This document shows, one piece after another, positions 54,246 to 63,859 of a DNA stretch of 64,000 nt. Numbering within the stretch: position 1 is the first letter of the stretch; every line of letters begins with the position of its first letter. The position numbers and the translations under genes were made by a program. The stretch is from Azorinus chamasolen (taxonomy: Eukaryota > Mollusca > Bivalvia > Cardiida > Solecurtidae): NCBI GenBank assembly GCA_963576725.1, contig OY755238.1:25450334-25514333 (forward strand), in the 5' to 3' direction. A model generated the notes under the pieces. The model was not told the DNA's origin. It searched no databases and saw only the letters and a program-made list of their open reading frames with translations.

Positions 54246-54400
54246 TACAGTAACTCCATTTTAACAAGGCGCTTAGTAAAGAAAAAATGCTCTGTGCTTG
54301 GTGACAGTGACACAGAAAGGGCCTTTTTTAAAGTCCCATGGGGACTTTCTACACCACTTTCACAAACCAGTTCCTGTTATATAGACCGAAATTAACACTG
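54246..54400. mobile_element. uncertain D-like element
   Basis: tttacagtaactccatttta, a weak palindrome around cccatgggg, and aacactgtacc. Relationship to D not certain. Confidence 0.35.
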
Positions 54401-54440
54401 TACCTAATAGAGACGAATTTTCACGCTTTTGCAAACAGAG

Positions 54441-54491
54441 TAGAACCAGATCAGATGTAGACCCAGATCAGATGTAGACCCAGATCAGATG
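54441..54491. repeat. three 17-bp tandem repeats in an A arm
   Basis: tagaaccagatcagatg, then two tagacccagatcagatg units starting at 54458 and 54475. Confidence 0.9.
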
Positions 54492-54543
54492 CCTCCTTTA
54501 GGAGTCGTCTGATCACGGTCCGCTCTGTTTGCTTCTGAAATAG

Positions 54544-54751
54544 TACATTAAAACCTCTCTTAACCGGCCGTTAAATTTAGTATGAATATCGGTCTTGGAG
54601 ACAGGTGGCAGCTTAATGCAGGGTGAAAGTCATGCAGAAAGCTCCTAGAGGAGCTTTCTGCATGACTTTCACCCTGCATTAAGCAGCCACCTGCCTATAA
54701 GTGTCTAATTTCTTATCTACTAGAATTCCGGTTAAGAGAGGTTTTACTGTA
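54544..54751. mobile_element. family D1 MITE (208 bp) nested in A
   Basis: TACATTAAAACCTCTC to GAGAGGTTTTACTGTA, apex agctcctagaggagct. Flanked by TA of the A sequence. Confidence 0.9.
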
Positions 54752-54878
54752 TAGCTATGAGCATAAAGTACTTTGTATCTGCCATAGATAACATTTACAT
54801 TAGCTATATGCCATTATAAAAATATCTAATAAATACCCAGAATGTCGTTATTTTGTGTACATGAACAGTCATTTGTTT

Positions 54879-54978
54879 CGCTTTCTGCATGACAATCGCC
54901 CTGCATTAAGCTGCCACCTGTCTCCAACACCAATGTTTATACTAAATTTTACGTCCGGTTTTGAGGGCTTTTACTGTA
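54879..54978. mobile_element. right half of family D1
   Basis: tcgctttctgcatgacaatc to gggcttttactgta; begins at the apex. Confidence 0.72.
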
Positions 54979-55402
54979 CATGTAATATGTAAATAAACTA
55001 TAAATATATACATGTAATAGTTTACTAGAATGTAACCGAAATGGGAAACTGAAAATTGAAAATTTCCGAATTTCTTTTTATATAATAATAATAATTGAGT
55101 TTTAATATTGAAGAGGTCTATTAATTAGAAATGCCCCTATAAGGATGTACTGGGTCCGCCCCTGTAAGCACCACGGTGCGTCCCTTGTATATTTATACAG
55201 AGTAATCCATTTTCAGTGATCACTGATATCCATTACGTTTAGTCCTTTGTGCTATGTATTATTGTTTTTACAAGTGGACATACAACAAAATAAAGGATAC
55301 ATTAAATATTGGATTACCTCGGTTTTTATCAGCCAAAATAATGATACCATATCGGCTAAAATAACTCAACATGCCGCTTTAATCATTATCCCGAATTGTT
55401 TT
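54979..55402. other. no recognised feature
   Basis: Unique A+T-rich sequence. Confidence 0.45.
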
Positions 55403-55652
55403 TTAACCCTTCGCTTGCTATTCACGTCAATATACCTACCTGTAAATAGTGAATACCCTGATGAGACAGCTCCTGCAGAAGCTGTCTCATCAGGGTCTGC
55501 ACTATTTACAAGTTGATTGTGCAACCAGTGCACTCCACAGCTGTGATTGCACAGCGAAAAACTTGTACACAGTGAAGATATATGTAATTATACAACAGGG
55601 CATGGGTAAAGAAGGAGAAATGTATTTTAAAATTCAGCAAGAGAAGGGTTAA
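55403..55652. mobile_element. family C MITE (250 bp)
   Basis: Complete, TTAA to TTAA. Here both arms carry CCTGAT, a loss of the usual arm asymmetry. Confidence 0.92.
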
Positions 55653-55843
55653 AAAGGATATCGGCTTTAAGTACAAAAATTGCAATTTTTACCGACTTCG
55701 TTCAAGCGTTTGAGAAATTACTGATTGAGTGTCAAACAGCTTGGATCCAGATGAGAAGCCGAGTTACTCGGCGTCTCATCTGGATCCAAGCAGTTTGCAA
55801 AATTAATGCAAACAAAGGCGCAAAAGGCAGACTAAGGGTTTAA
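55649..55843. mobile_element. family E2 element
   Basis: Shares TTAA with C. Long near-perfect hairpin gcttggatccagatgagaag / ccgagttactcggcg. Ends gactaagggtttaa. Confidence 0.75.
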
Positions 55844-55944
55844 GGTTATCATTGACATTGAGCATTTATGTTAACTCATAGAAACAGGGTGGATCTAGAT
55901 GAAACAAAGAGTATCTCACAGAGCTCCAATCTGCTCTAAGCCCT

Positions 55945-56147
55945 TTAATGCATGAATAAATAATATCATTAATATTAATTAGACTATAATAACACATGGA
56001 CACATAAATGTTTGGACATGGCAGAAACTGTAGAATAATATCTGTCTTATATCATAAGCAAACGGAGCAGATCCTAATCCGGTGGCCGTCTGATCTGGGT
56101 CTACTCTGTTTGCAAAGGCGTAGAAAGGCGTATTTATGGAGGCTGAG
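55945..56147. mobile_element. family A1 element
   Basis: atgcatgaataaataatatc, gcaaacggagcagatcctaa, shortened apex, to cgtatttatggaggctga. Confidence 0.62.
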
Positions 56148-56309
56148 CACTGATGGTTATGTGCCCAAAACAAGCTAGAGGTTGTAAAGTTTGTTTATGA
56201 CAGAGGTTGTTAGCCTTTTAGAAATGTTTTGATATCGCTGTTTAGTGATGAAATGATCAGCACATGGAGTAATTTCATTTTACAAATCTGTGAACGTAGA
56301 CTGCTTTCC

Positions 56310-56538
56310 TTAACCCATTACCCCATAGGCTATTTTTAGACCAAACCTCTTTTAATAAATCTACCGAAAAGGAGCATTAACTAGAGAAAAGGATGTTTTT
56401 AGAATTTTGTAGTTTGAAACCATTGTGATATATAGAGCATTTGCTCCTATAGGAGCAAATGCTCAATTTATCACAATGATTTCAACAGGTGGCTTTTGCA
56501 GAGGCGTCAAAAGGCGTCAATATGAGGGAATGGGTTAA
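56310..56538. mobile_element. family B MITE (229 bp)
   Basis: Complete, apex gctcctataggagc. Right TTAA shared with E2. Confidence 0.88.
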
Positions 56539-56735
56539 CCCTTATCGTGCTAAAAAAGGTGTCTGCTAAATGTCTGATTTGCTGAAATTTTCACTGACTC
56601 CGATTCGATCAAAATTTTGAGAAACTGTTAACCGGGTGTCAAACAGTTTGGATCCAGATGAGACACTGAGTAACTCATCATCTGGTCTGGATCCAAGCTG
56701 TTTGCATTTGTTAGTCAAGACACACTTAGCATGAG
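56535..56735. mobile_element. family E2 element
   Basis: ttaacccttatcgtgctaaa to gacacacttagcatgagaag. Hairpin arms gtttggatccagatgagaca / tctggtctggatccaagctg. Confidence 0.72.
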
Positions 56736-56802
56736 AAGAAATAAGAATATTAGAAATGTTTTGATATCATTATGTATTGATGAAATGGTTGCTATTAATG
56801 TG

Positions 56803-56862
56803 AACCTCCCGATTCCGTTTGCAATAACGTGAAAAGCGTTTATATGACTGAGGGGCGTAATT
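56803..56862. mobile_element. family A right-end scrap
   Basis: gtttgcaataacgtgaaaag, cgtttatatgactgagg. Confidence 0.45.
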
Positions 56863-56946
56863 AATCGTTTACATGATGAATGTGTATGTAAACAAAATGA
56901 CTGTATGATATTATATGTGATTAGCTGATTTTTTTATTATGACAAA

Positions 56947-57127
56947 TCTATATTTAAACCCCTCTAAACCGGAATGCTAAGATAGAATATTTTTTATACT
57001 TTTAGGCAGTTGGCTGTTTAATGCAGGATGAAAGTAGTGCAGAACGCTCCTCTATTAAGCTGCCACCTGTCTTCAAGATCGATATCTATACTCAATTGAC
57101 CGTCCAGTTTAGAGAGGTTTTACTGTA
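56947..57127. mobile_element. family D1 element with right inner-arm deletion
   Basis: taaacccctctaaaccgg to gagaggttttactgta. After gaacgctcctct it jumps to attaagctgccacctg. Confidence 0.75.
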
Positions 57128-57267
57128 TATGATGTCATACAGAGTTCCTTTCATCCTACAGCTCTTGTATGAGCTGTCCAGCCCCAGTCTACTCTGTATT
57201 TGCAAAACCAACCAGTAATACATGTCTAAAGCAAACATCCAAGATAACTCTTGATCTCGATTTAAGA

Positions 57268-57368
57268 TATGTGGTAGTGTAATGCATCTAACGAACGTTA
57301 TGCAGAAAGCCCCTTCTCTAAGAATTTCTGCATAACTTTCGGCCTGCGGTAACCAGCCACATACTCTT
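57268..57368. mobile_element. degraded D element
   Basis: atgtggtagtgtaatgcatc, tgcagaaagcc, ttctgcataactttcggc, accagccacat. Confidence 0.5.
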
Positions 57369-57580
57369 ACACGTTCCCATCTGTATTCATTACATGGTTG
57401 CTATTCGCAAGTTCTACTACATATATACGTAAAACGCTTCTCTCTCAGATAAACGAACTGATTTGATTTGAAGATGGTCTATATTGTTGGCAAATATTCA
57501 TTGTTTTCACGACGCCGGCTATGTAATCCTCTAGGCCACGAATCTCCTCGATTCTACAGTATATAACCCAGATACGTATT

Positions 57581-57812
57581 TTAACCCTTTCCTCCATAAA
57601 TATGCCTTTCTCGTAGGCCCCTGTAAAAGTCACTTTTTGAAACCATTGTGATAAATAGAGCACTTGCTCCTAAGGAGCAAATGCTCTATCTATCACAATG
57701 GTTTCAGAACTACAAAATTCTAAAACAATCCTTTTCTCTAGTTAATGCTCCTTTTCGGTAGATATATTCAAAGTGGTTGGATCTTAAAATAGCCTATGAG
57801 GGAATGGGTTAC
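57581..57812. mobile_element. family B MITE
   Basis: TTAA start, apex gctcctaaggagc, right end gagggaatgggttac. Confidence 0.83.
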
Positions 57813-57905
57813 CGGTAACACCTTTGCAAACAGAGAAGACCATTCTGATAGTTACCTGTAGAAGCCGTCTGGTCAGGGTTTGATCTGTTTGCTTATGTGA
57901 CATGT
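57809..57905. mobile_element. family A fragment
   Basis: cctttgcaaacagagaagac, tagaagccgtctggtcaggg, gatctgtttgcttatg. Confidence 0.6.
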
Positions 57906-58429
57906 GAGCAGACGTTGGGTGACCAGTATACCAACCGAATTATCGCTAAATGCGTTTAAGTAAATACAAACAAACGTGTGTCACGCTGTGTAATAAACCT
58001 CTTGACAAAATAGAACAGGCACGTATATTTTGCTATAACGGCTAGTTGCTAACTCTGTATACCAAACAAACTTCCGGTCGACCATGCTTCCCGCCCATTC
58101 ACCGTAGCGATTTTTATAGTCGGAAGTCAGGCTTACAGTTGTCGTGAATACAACAATAGTCTACAGATCAGTTCGTGTTTGTAAACCATACCACGGGGTG
58201 TGAAACTATTGAAAAACGTTACAATAATAACATTAGAATGTGTCTTGACCATTGTCACCTTCTAGATGTAATATATTTGTAAAGTAAATTTAGAAGTCCG
58301 TAAATTAAATATTGAGATCCAATGAAGCATTAACAAGTATGATGTTATATAAAAGTTTGTGCAGTGACTTTAAATGACAACGATAAAACAAACGTTTTCA
58401 AACTCCGTGTCAACCCTTGTATATATACC
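57906..58429. other. no recognised feature
   Basis: Unique sequence with no supported feature. Confidence 0.45.
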
Positions 58430-58660
58430 CTGATTTGAAAACATAACGCCTGATCAAATGTGTAACTGCTCAATTTAACTACTTCCGATTCAATCAAGCT
58501 TTTGAGAAAATATTGACCTAGTGCCATGGCACAAGCGTTTGAGAAACTATTGACTAAGTGTCAAACAGCTTGGATCCTGATGAGACGCCGAATTACCCGG
58601 TGTCTAATCTTGAATCGAAGCTGTTTGCAAACGAGACTCATGTAACGGGAGAAGGATCCG
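58430..58660. mobile_element. family E2 element
   Basis: Left block with a partial duplication of caagcttttgagaaa (caagcgtttgagaaact). Hairpin ttggatcctgatgagacgcc / gaattacccggtgtctaatc. Confidence 0.65.
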
Positions 58661-58668
58661 AAAGAGAG

Positions 58669-58890
58669 CTAAACAAATGACAAAACAGCTGACAAATGAG
58701 AACCGCTAAACAATTGACAAAACAGCTGACAAATGAGAACCGCTAAACAATTGACAAAACTGCTGACAAATGAGAACCGCTAAACAATTGACAAAACAGC
58801 TGACAAATGAGAACCGCTAAACAATTGACAAAACAGCTGACAAATGAGAACCGCTAAACAATTGACAAAACAGCTGACAAATGAGAACCG
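58669..58890. repeat. six 37-bp tandem repeats
   Basis: ctaaacaattgacaaaacag, ctgacaaatgagaaccg; units start every 37 bases from 58669 and are almost identical. The array abuts the E2 element. Confidence 0.97.
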
Positions 58891-59209
58891 TTAAAACAAC
58901 TAGTATTAGGTTCACGAATAACTGCCACAATCCTATACTGTTTTCTTTAAAAAAAATTGTTTTCTCTCCGCGTTTACTACTCGTATCTCCTAACTTGCAC
59001 TATTTGTTCCCATATAGATAATTAAATGTAACATGACAAATTAATTGTTACTTGATGCAGACTACAGTTTTTCATTCTAATTTTTCTCCAGCATACTATA
59101 AAATTAGAACAGAAGTTAAGCATGAGTTGTCACACTAAAGTCCGTAGGAAATCCAGAAGACCAGTTTTTTTTATGCTTTGATACTTTGATGTCCGCTAAC
59201 TGTAATTTC
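58891..59209. other. no recognised feature
   Basis: Unique A+T-rich sequence. Confidence 0.4.
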
Positions 59210-59604
59210 AGTATATCTTTGTCCAATGAATATTATTTTCAGAATTTATTACTGTATGAAAATTCATGGACTGAATTTTATAATTACGTATTAACAACAT
59301 TTTTTTTTCTGTGACATAAACTTCAGAATCAGATCTATAGCATACCTTAAGCAAACAGAGCAGAACCTGCTCAAACGGTTACAGCTAGGAAACTCTTTCT
59401 GTTCGGGTCTAAGAATGTTGTGATCACATTCTTCTGAAAACAATATCTGCATTAAAACCCCTCTAAAGAGGAGGTACTGCCGGGTGAAAGTCCCCTAGCA
59501 ACTTTCTGCATGACTTTTGCCCTGCATTAAGCAGTCACCTGCCTAAAAGTAAAAGTGTGTGAATTCTTCTCAAATAGAATTCCGATTTAGAAGGGCTTTA
59601 CTGT
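59210..59604. mobile_element. half A element and a family D1 element
   Basis: A1 left half to gcaaacagagcagaacctgc (about 59410). D1 from attaaaacccctctaaag to gaagggctttactgt with a reduced left arm. Confidence 0.6.
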
Positions 59605-59768
59605 CTTTTCCTAGCTGCTCACCGACATACGGATTTATTGCAGAAAATGTTCAACACGAAACTTCGATGTGCCAAAATATGTCTTGGTGAATTCATACAG
59701 AAATCAGACTATGGTCCATGCAAATTGTTTGAAAGGCAAATTTCGTTAGTGAATTATTTCACTGTATG

Positions 59769-60015
59769 TTAACCCTTATTCCATACATACACTTCCTAAC
59801 GCATTTGCAAACAACTTGTTTGAGATCAGACGTCTCCTAGAGCACCAGGATCTGCTCTGTCTGCGTGTGAAATATAATAGATCTGATTCTACAATTTCCG
59901 CCATGACAAACATATACATATCATCATACATCTATAGCATTCCATAATCAAACAGAGCTGGGTCTACTCTATTTGCCAAAGTGTCCAAAGTCTACTTTAT
60001 GAGGGAAAGGGTTAA
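59769..60015. mobile_element. composite of two family A halves
   Basis: Reverse-type A (ttaacccttattccatacat ... atttccgccatgacaaac) joins at about 59920 to a forward right half (ccataatcaaacagag, ctgggtctactctatttgcc) ending gagggaaagggttaa. Confidence 0.62.
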
Positions 60016-60109
60016 ATGTGAAAATGGCATTAACGCACTGTTTGCTAGTTTAGATAATCTTTGCAAAGCACTTAAATGTAAATGAGACGCCGAGTTAGAG
60101 ACTCGTAAT

Positions 60110-60370
60110 CTGTGCGGACAGTGTAGACCTTCACTAGACGACCATCCTTTGATATAATTGCAGATAGACAATTAGGCCATATATTCCAATCTGTGTTACA
60201 GTCTGCAATGTAAGACTTTCGTTATTCCTGCGGACAGTGTAGACCTTCATCAAGCGCTCGTCCCAGGTTATTAACCAAGACAAACAACTAGACCACAAAC
60301 ACTAAGATGTGTTATGATCTGTAGTGTTAGACCCTAGTAATCATTACGGACAGTGTAGACACATTCCGAG
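60110..60370. repeat. three diverged repeats of about 117 bp
   Basis: cggacagtgtagac recurs at about 60115, 60231 and 60348. The segments between share gacaa, aga and tctg-tgt phrases. Confidence 0.6.
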
Positions 60371-60626
60371 GGCTACAACTTATCTATGTCTACACGTTGC
60401 TTTGTCCATTGTAATTTTCCCGTGTTTTGGTTAAAAAAAAACTCATGGTAATTAAAAGTCTAAAAGTACACAGGATTACAGGATTGGTGTTGTCCATAGC
60501 CTTTGACATGCTTATACAAACCCAAAGGGCTTAACATTTATTGTCGCATTCTAAAATAACCTATACGGAAGACTTGTTTTATGTCTTAGTTTGTAACTGA
60601 TCTTTCACTACCAGACAAATACTATA

Positions 60627-61073
60627 TACAGTAAACCCCCTCTAAACCGGACATTCAAATAAGTATCATAATTGATCTTTAAAACAGATAACAGCTTAAT
60701 CCATTCCCGCCTACTGACGTTTTTTGACACCTCTGTAAAAGTCAGTTTTTGAAACCATTGAAACCATTGTGATAAATAGAGCATTTGTTCCATAGGAGCA
60801 AATGCTCTATTTTTCACAATGGTTTCAAAACTAAACAATTCTAAAATGTTCCTTTTCTCTAGCAAATGCTCCTTTTCGGTAGTTTTATTCAAAGAGGCTG
60901 AATCTGAAGTAGTCTAGGAGGGAATGATTTAATGCACGGTGAAGTCATGCAAAACAAAAAGCTCCTCAGTGACCGTTCGGCATGAGTTTCACCATGCATT
61001 AAAACAGTCACCTACCTAAAATGACATAAATTCATCTTTATTGAATTTCCGGATTAGATGAGTTTTTACTGTA
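60627..61073. mobile_element. family D1 element split by family B
   Basis: TACAGTAAACCCCCTC to aacagataacagc, then after the insert tgcacggtgaagtcatgc to gagtttttactgta. Confidence 0.78.
60696..60932. mobile_element. family B MITE nested in D1
   Basis: TTAA to TTAA at the cagcTTAAtgca site of the D left arm. A short gaaaccatt duplication lengthens it. Confidence 0.83.
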
Positions 61074-61218
61074 CACACAACAGTTATTGCAACCACCAGA
61101 TCAGATGGAAGTAAAGTCTTTTAATACTATTGGCGCCAAATTGTTTTGGCCTGCAAACAACATCGTCTGCTTTAATTATTAGAATGGACTTTCCTCCAAT
61201 TTCTTCTTGAAAACGTAA

Positions 61219-61821
61219 TTGTTTAACATGTTAAAGGTCCCGTACATCCGTAGTGAAGTGAACTTTCCTTGGATAAAGTTAGTACACGAGACTCTTAACT
61301 CACTTGGCTTATCGAACGATTTACATAAAGACAATTTACCCTCTCCTTCTTATTTTAAATCAGTTATTCGTACAAGACTCAAAGACCATTTTTTTGGACA
61401 AAACTGGCATAATATTGTTAATGAATCTGGTAATGCGTTGATTACAGAACTTATAAAACTGCTTTACAATTTGAAAATTATTTCAATATTTTAACGTTTA
61501 AGCTTGCTATCACTTTTTGTGAATTTCGCTGTACAAACCATAAAATGCCCATTGAAAGTATGCAATATTTTAATGTCGTAAGAAACCAAATATTTTGTAG
61601 TTTGTGTGACAAAAACGTAATTGGTGATGAATTTTCCCCTTCATTATCTGTTTGAGTGCTACTTTTTCAAAGAAGACAGAAATAAATATTTGAAAAGCAC
61701 TTTCTGGAAATTTCCTAACACATTCAAGTTCAATAGTCTGATGAATAGGACAGATAAATCAACATTATTAAAACTGTCATTGTTTTGCAAGAAAATCATT
61801 TATGTCTTTAATTCATCCTAG
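61219..61821 (+). pseudogene. frameshifted LINE ORF2 C-terminal remnant
   Basis: Three frame pieces in order. 61219-61494 is similar to the post-polymerase region (FPWIKLVHETLNSLGLSND, SVIRTRLKDHFFGQNWH). About 61503-61635 reads FCEFRCTNHKMPIE and FCSLCDKNVIGDEF. From about 61630 HYLFECYFFKEDRNKYL runs to a TAG at 61821. The Cys/His cluster (CSLC...DEF, HYLFEC) matches the C-terminus of CR1/L2-like LINEs, as does the copy at 12279, but the two sequences differ enough to be separate families. At least two frameshifts make it non-functional. The frame switches were found by eye. Boundaries beyond the coding part and any target duplication are not visible. Confidence 0.72.
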
Positions 61822-62086
61822 TATTCTCGTTCTGCCAAACTCAAAATTCAATTGCTTTATTTTTTCTATGGTTTGCAATTTAGTGTAAACTTATATTATT
61901 ATTTAATTATAATTCATCTATAGTTTAGTTGATTGTTTTCATGTATTTTCATATTAGCCTTTCACTCCATAGCTTGTTTTCAGAGTATCTATGGGGTAGG
62001 GGGTTAAACACCGTTCTTCCTGTTATATAACCAATGTTGTAAACATTTTCTATATGTCACATGCCCAGATTGGGCCTTGACTTATC
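61822..62086. other. unassigned
   Basis: Possible 3' part of the LINE remnant. A small TTAA-ended scrap (cctttcactccatag ... tatggggtagggggttaa) lies at about 61959-62007. Confidence 0.4.
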
Positions 62087-62336
62087 TTAACCATTCGCTT
62101 GCTATTCACGTAAATATACCTACCTGTAAATAGTGAAGACCCAGATGAGACAGCTCCTGCAGGAGCTGTCTCATCAGGGTCTGCACTATTTACAAGTTGA
62201 TTGTGCAGCCAGTGCACTCCACAGCAGTGATTGCACAGCGAAATACGTGTACACAGTACATATATATGTAATTATACAACAGGGCATTGGTAAAGTAGGA
62301 GAAATGTATTTTAAAATTCAGCAAGAGAATGGTTAA
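62087..62336. mobile_element. family C MITE (250 bp)
   Basis: Complete, TTAA to TTAA, apex gacagctcctgcaggagc, with the arm-to-terminus open frame intact. Confidence 0.92.
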
Positions 62337-62360
62337 TAAACTCGTAAAACTTGTAAGCAG

Positions 62361-62440
62361 CGTGTCAAACAGTTTGGATCGTGTTGAGACGAAGAGTTAC
62401 TCCAAACTGTTTGCAATGGAAATCAAATCACAGATTCGCC
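62361..62440. mobile_element. family E fragment with arm deletion
   Basis: gtcaaacagtttggatcgtg, ttgagacgaagagttact, then directly ccaaactgtttgcaatgg. Confidence 0.6.
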
Positions 62441-62669
62441 CAGCAAGCCGTGTAAGTTACATTCCTGTAAGTCACATTCCGGTGACTTCGACGGTGAAAA
62501 GTTAATTACATCGACAGAGTTTCTTCTCTAGAGTACATTTGTACTTGAATGCAAACAACTGGTTCAGTTTTTATGGAATTCACCGCATTATGTCTGAAAT
62601 ACCATAAACATGGTAACGAGGAAGGAACCGATAGGTATGAACTTCATTTTATGTACAATAGAACCTGTC

Positions 62670-62920
62670 TTAACCCTTTCCCTCATATTAGCATTTTTTC
62701 ACGCATTTGCAAACAGAGTAGACCCAGATCAGACGGCTCCTATAGGAGCCAGCCGTCTGATCGTCAGATCTGTTTGCTAATTTCATTTGATGGATCTGTT
62801 TCTTTACTTTCTAAAATGGCTTTAATGTTCCACCTTCCATATTTCATTATAACTATTGTGTTCATGAACATTCAGTAGGTATTGAAATTTGAAATAAACA
62901 TAAAACACGGAAAGGGTTAA
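62670..62920. mobile_element. family A2 MITE nested in D2
   Basis: Reverse orientation, TTAA to TTAA. Apex ggctcctataggagcc with a short agcc duplication. Confidence 0.88.
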
Positions 62921-63030
62921 ACGACCATCAAAAAGAGGTCTAAGTTAAGGGTCTCTAAGCAGATGGTATCTTAATGCAGGTCAAACGCTTTATGCACTAC
63001 ATTTGCCCAGCATTAGGCAACTTCCTGCTC

Positions 63031-63273
63031 TTAACCCTTTCCCTGTTCTATGTTTATTCCAATACCTACTGAATATTCATGAGCAAAATAGTTATAAAGA
63101 AATATGGAAGATGGAACATTGTAGACATTTTAGAAAGCAAAGACCCAGATCTATCAAATTCTATTAGCAAACAGAGCAGACCCTGATCAGACGGTTCCTC
63201 TAGGAGCCGTCTGATCTGGGTCTTCTCTGTTTGCAAATGCGTGAAAACACGTTTATATGAGGTAAAGGGTTAA
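63031..63273. mobile_element. family A2 MITE nested in the same D2
   Basis: Forward orientation, TTAA to TTAA, apex ggttcctctaggagcc. Confidence 0.88.
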
Positions 63274-63329
63274 AGACTCCCATGTTCAATGCATAATTGG
63301 CCACTTAAGACAGGTTCCACAGTAAACAG

Positions 63330-63470
63330 TTGAACCCTCATCTGCTAGCTTTAGTCGCATTTGTAGAACAGATTGGATCCAGATGACATTTCGGGGAGTT
63401 TTGACGGTCATCAGGATCCAAGATGTTGGACACTCGCTCAATAGTTTCTCAAAAGCTTGGTTGATTAGTT
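63330..63470. mobile_element. family E element
   Basis: gattggatccagatgacatt / cggtcatcaggatccaagat, then an inverted E2 block (caatagtttctcaaaagctt). Confidence 0.6.
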
Positions 63471-63471
63471 C

Positions 63472-63722
63472 TTAAACCTTTCCCTGTTCTATGTTTATTT
63501 CAAATTTCAATACCTACTGAATATCCATGGACAAAATAGTTATAATGAAATATGGAAGATGGTACATTGTAGCCATTTTAGAAAGTAAAGAAACAAATAT
63601 GTCAAATTCCATTAAGAAAACAGAGCAGACCCTGATCAGACAGCTCCTGCAGGAGCCGTCTGATCTGGGTCTACTCTATTTGCAAATGCGTTAAAACACG
63701 TTAATATGAGGTCAAGGGTTAA
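63472..63722. mobile_element. family A2 MITE
   Basis: TTAA to TTAA, apex agctcctgcaggagcc, arms well paired. Confidence 0.87.
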
Positions 63723-63859
63723 ATACAGTAGTCAAACTCGCATCAGATTGTTTTTTGTACAGCGAAATAAGGAAATATCCATAATCGACCGGGATCTTCT
63801 GATCAGGATCTACATTATTTGTTATATGTCTGTCAGTCGATGTCAAGGTTTTGGCCAGC

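Larger units (their letters stand above)
54400..54870. mobile_element. family A1 element split by D1
   Basis: aatagagacgaattttcacg, hairpin with array, to tctgaaatagta. It resumes after D as tagctatgagcataaag ... aatacccagaatgtcg. Confidence 0.68.
62654..63323. mobile_element. family D2 element split by two A2 insertions
   Basis: Pieces: tacaatagaacctgtc (to 62669), acgaccatcaaaaagaggtc to aggcaacttcctgctc (62921-63030), and agactcccatgttcaatgca to gacaggttccacagta. Together they give the normal D2 order. Confidence 0.85.

Noticed and set aside
60095..60135. promoter or operator at the repeated cggacagtgtagac
   Set aside because: Best explained as a diverged tandem repeat; no gene lies next to it.
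5283..63722. microRNA or rho-independent terminator interpretation of the hairpins
   Set aside because: The hairpins are multi-copy, DNA-element-bounded and often nested. They might feed small RNA production, but nothing in the sequence singles out one as a microRNA gene.
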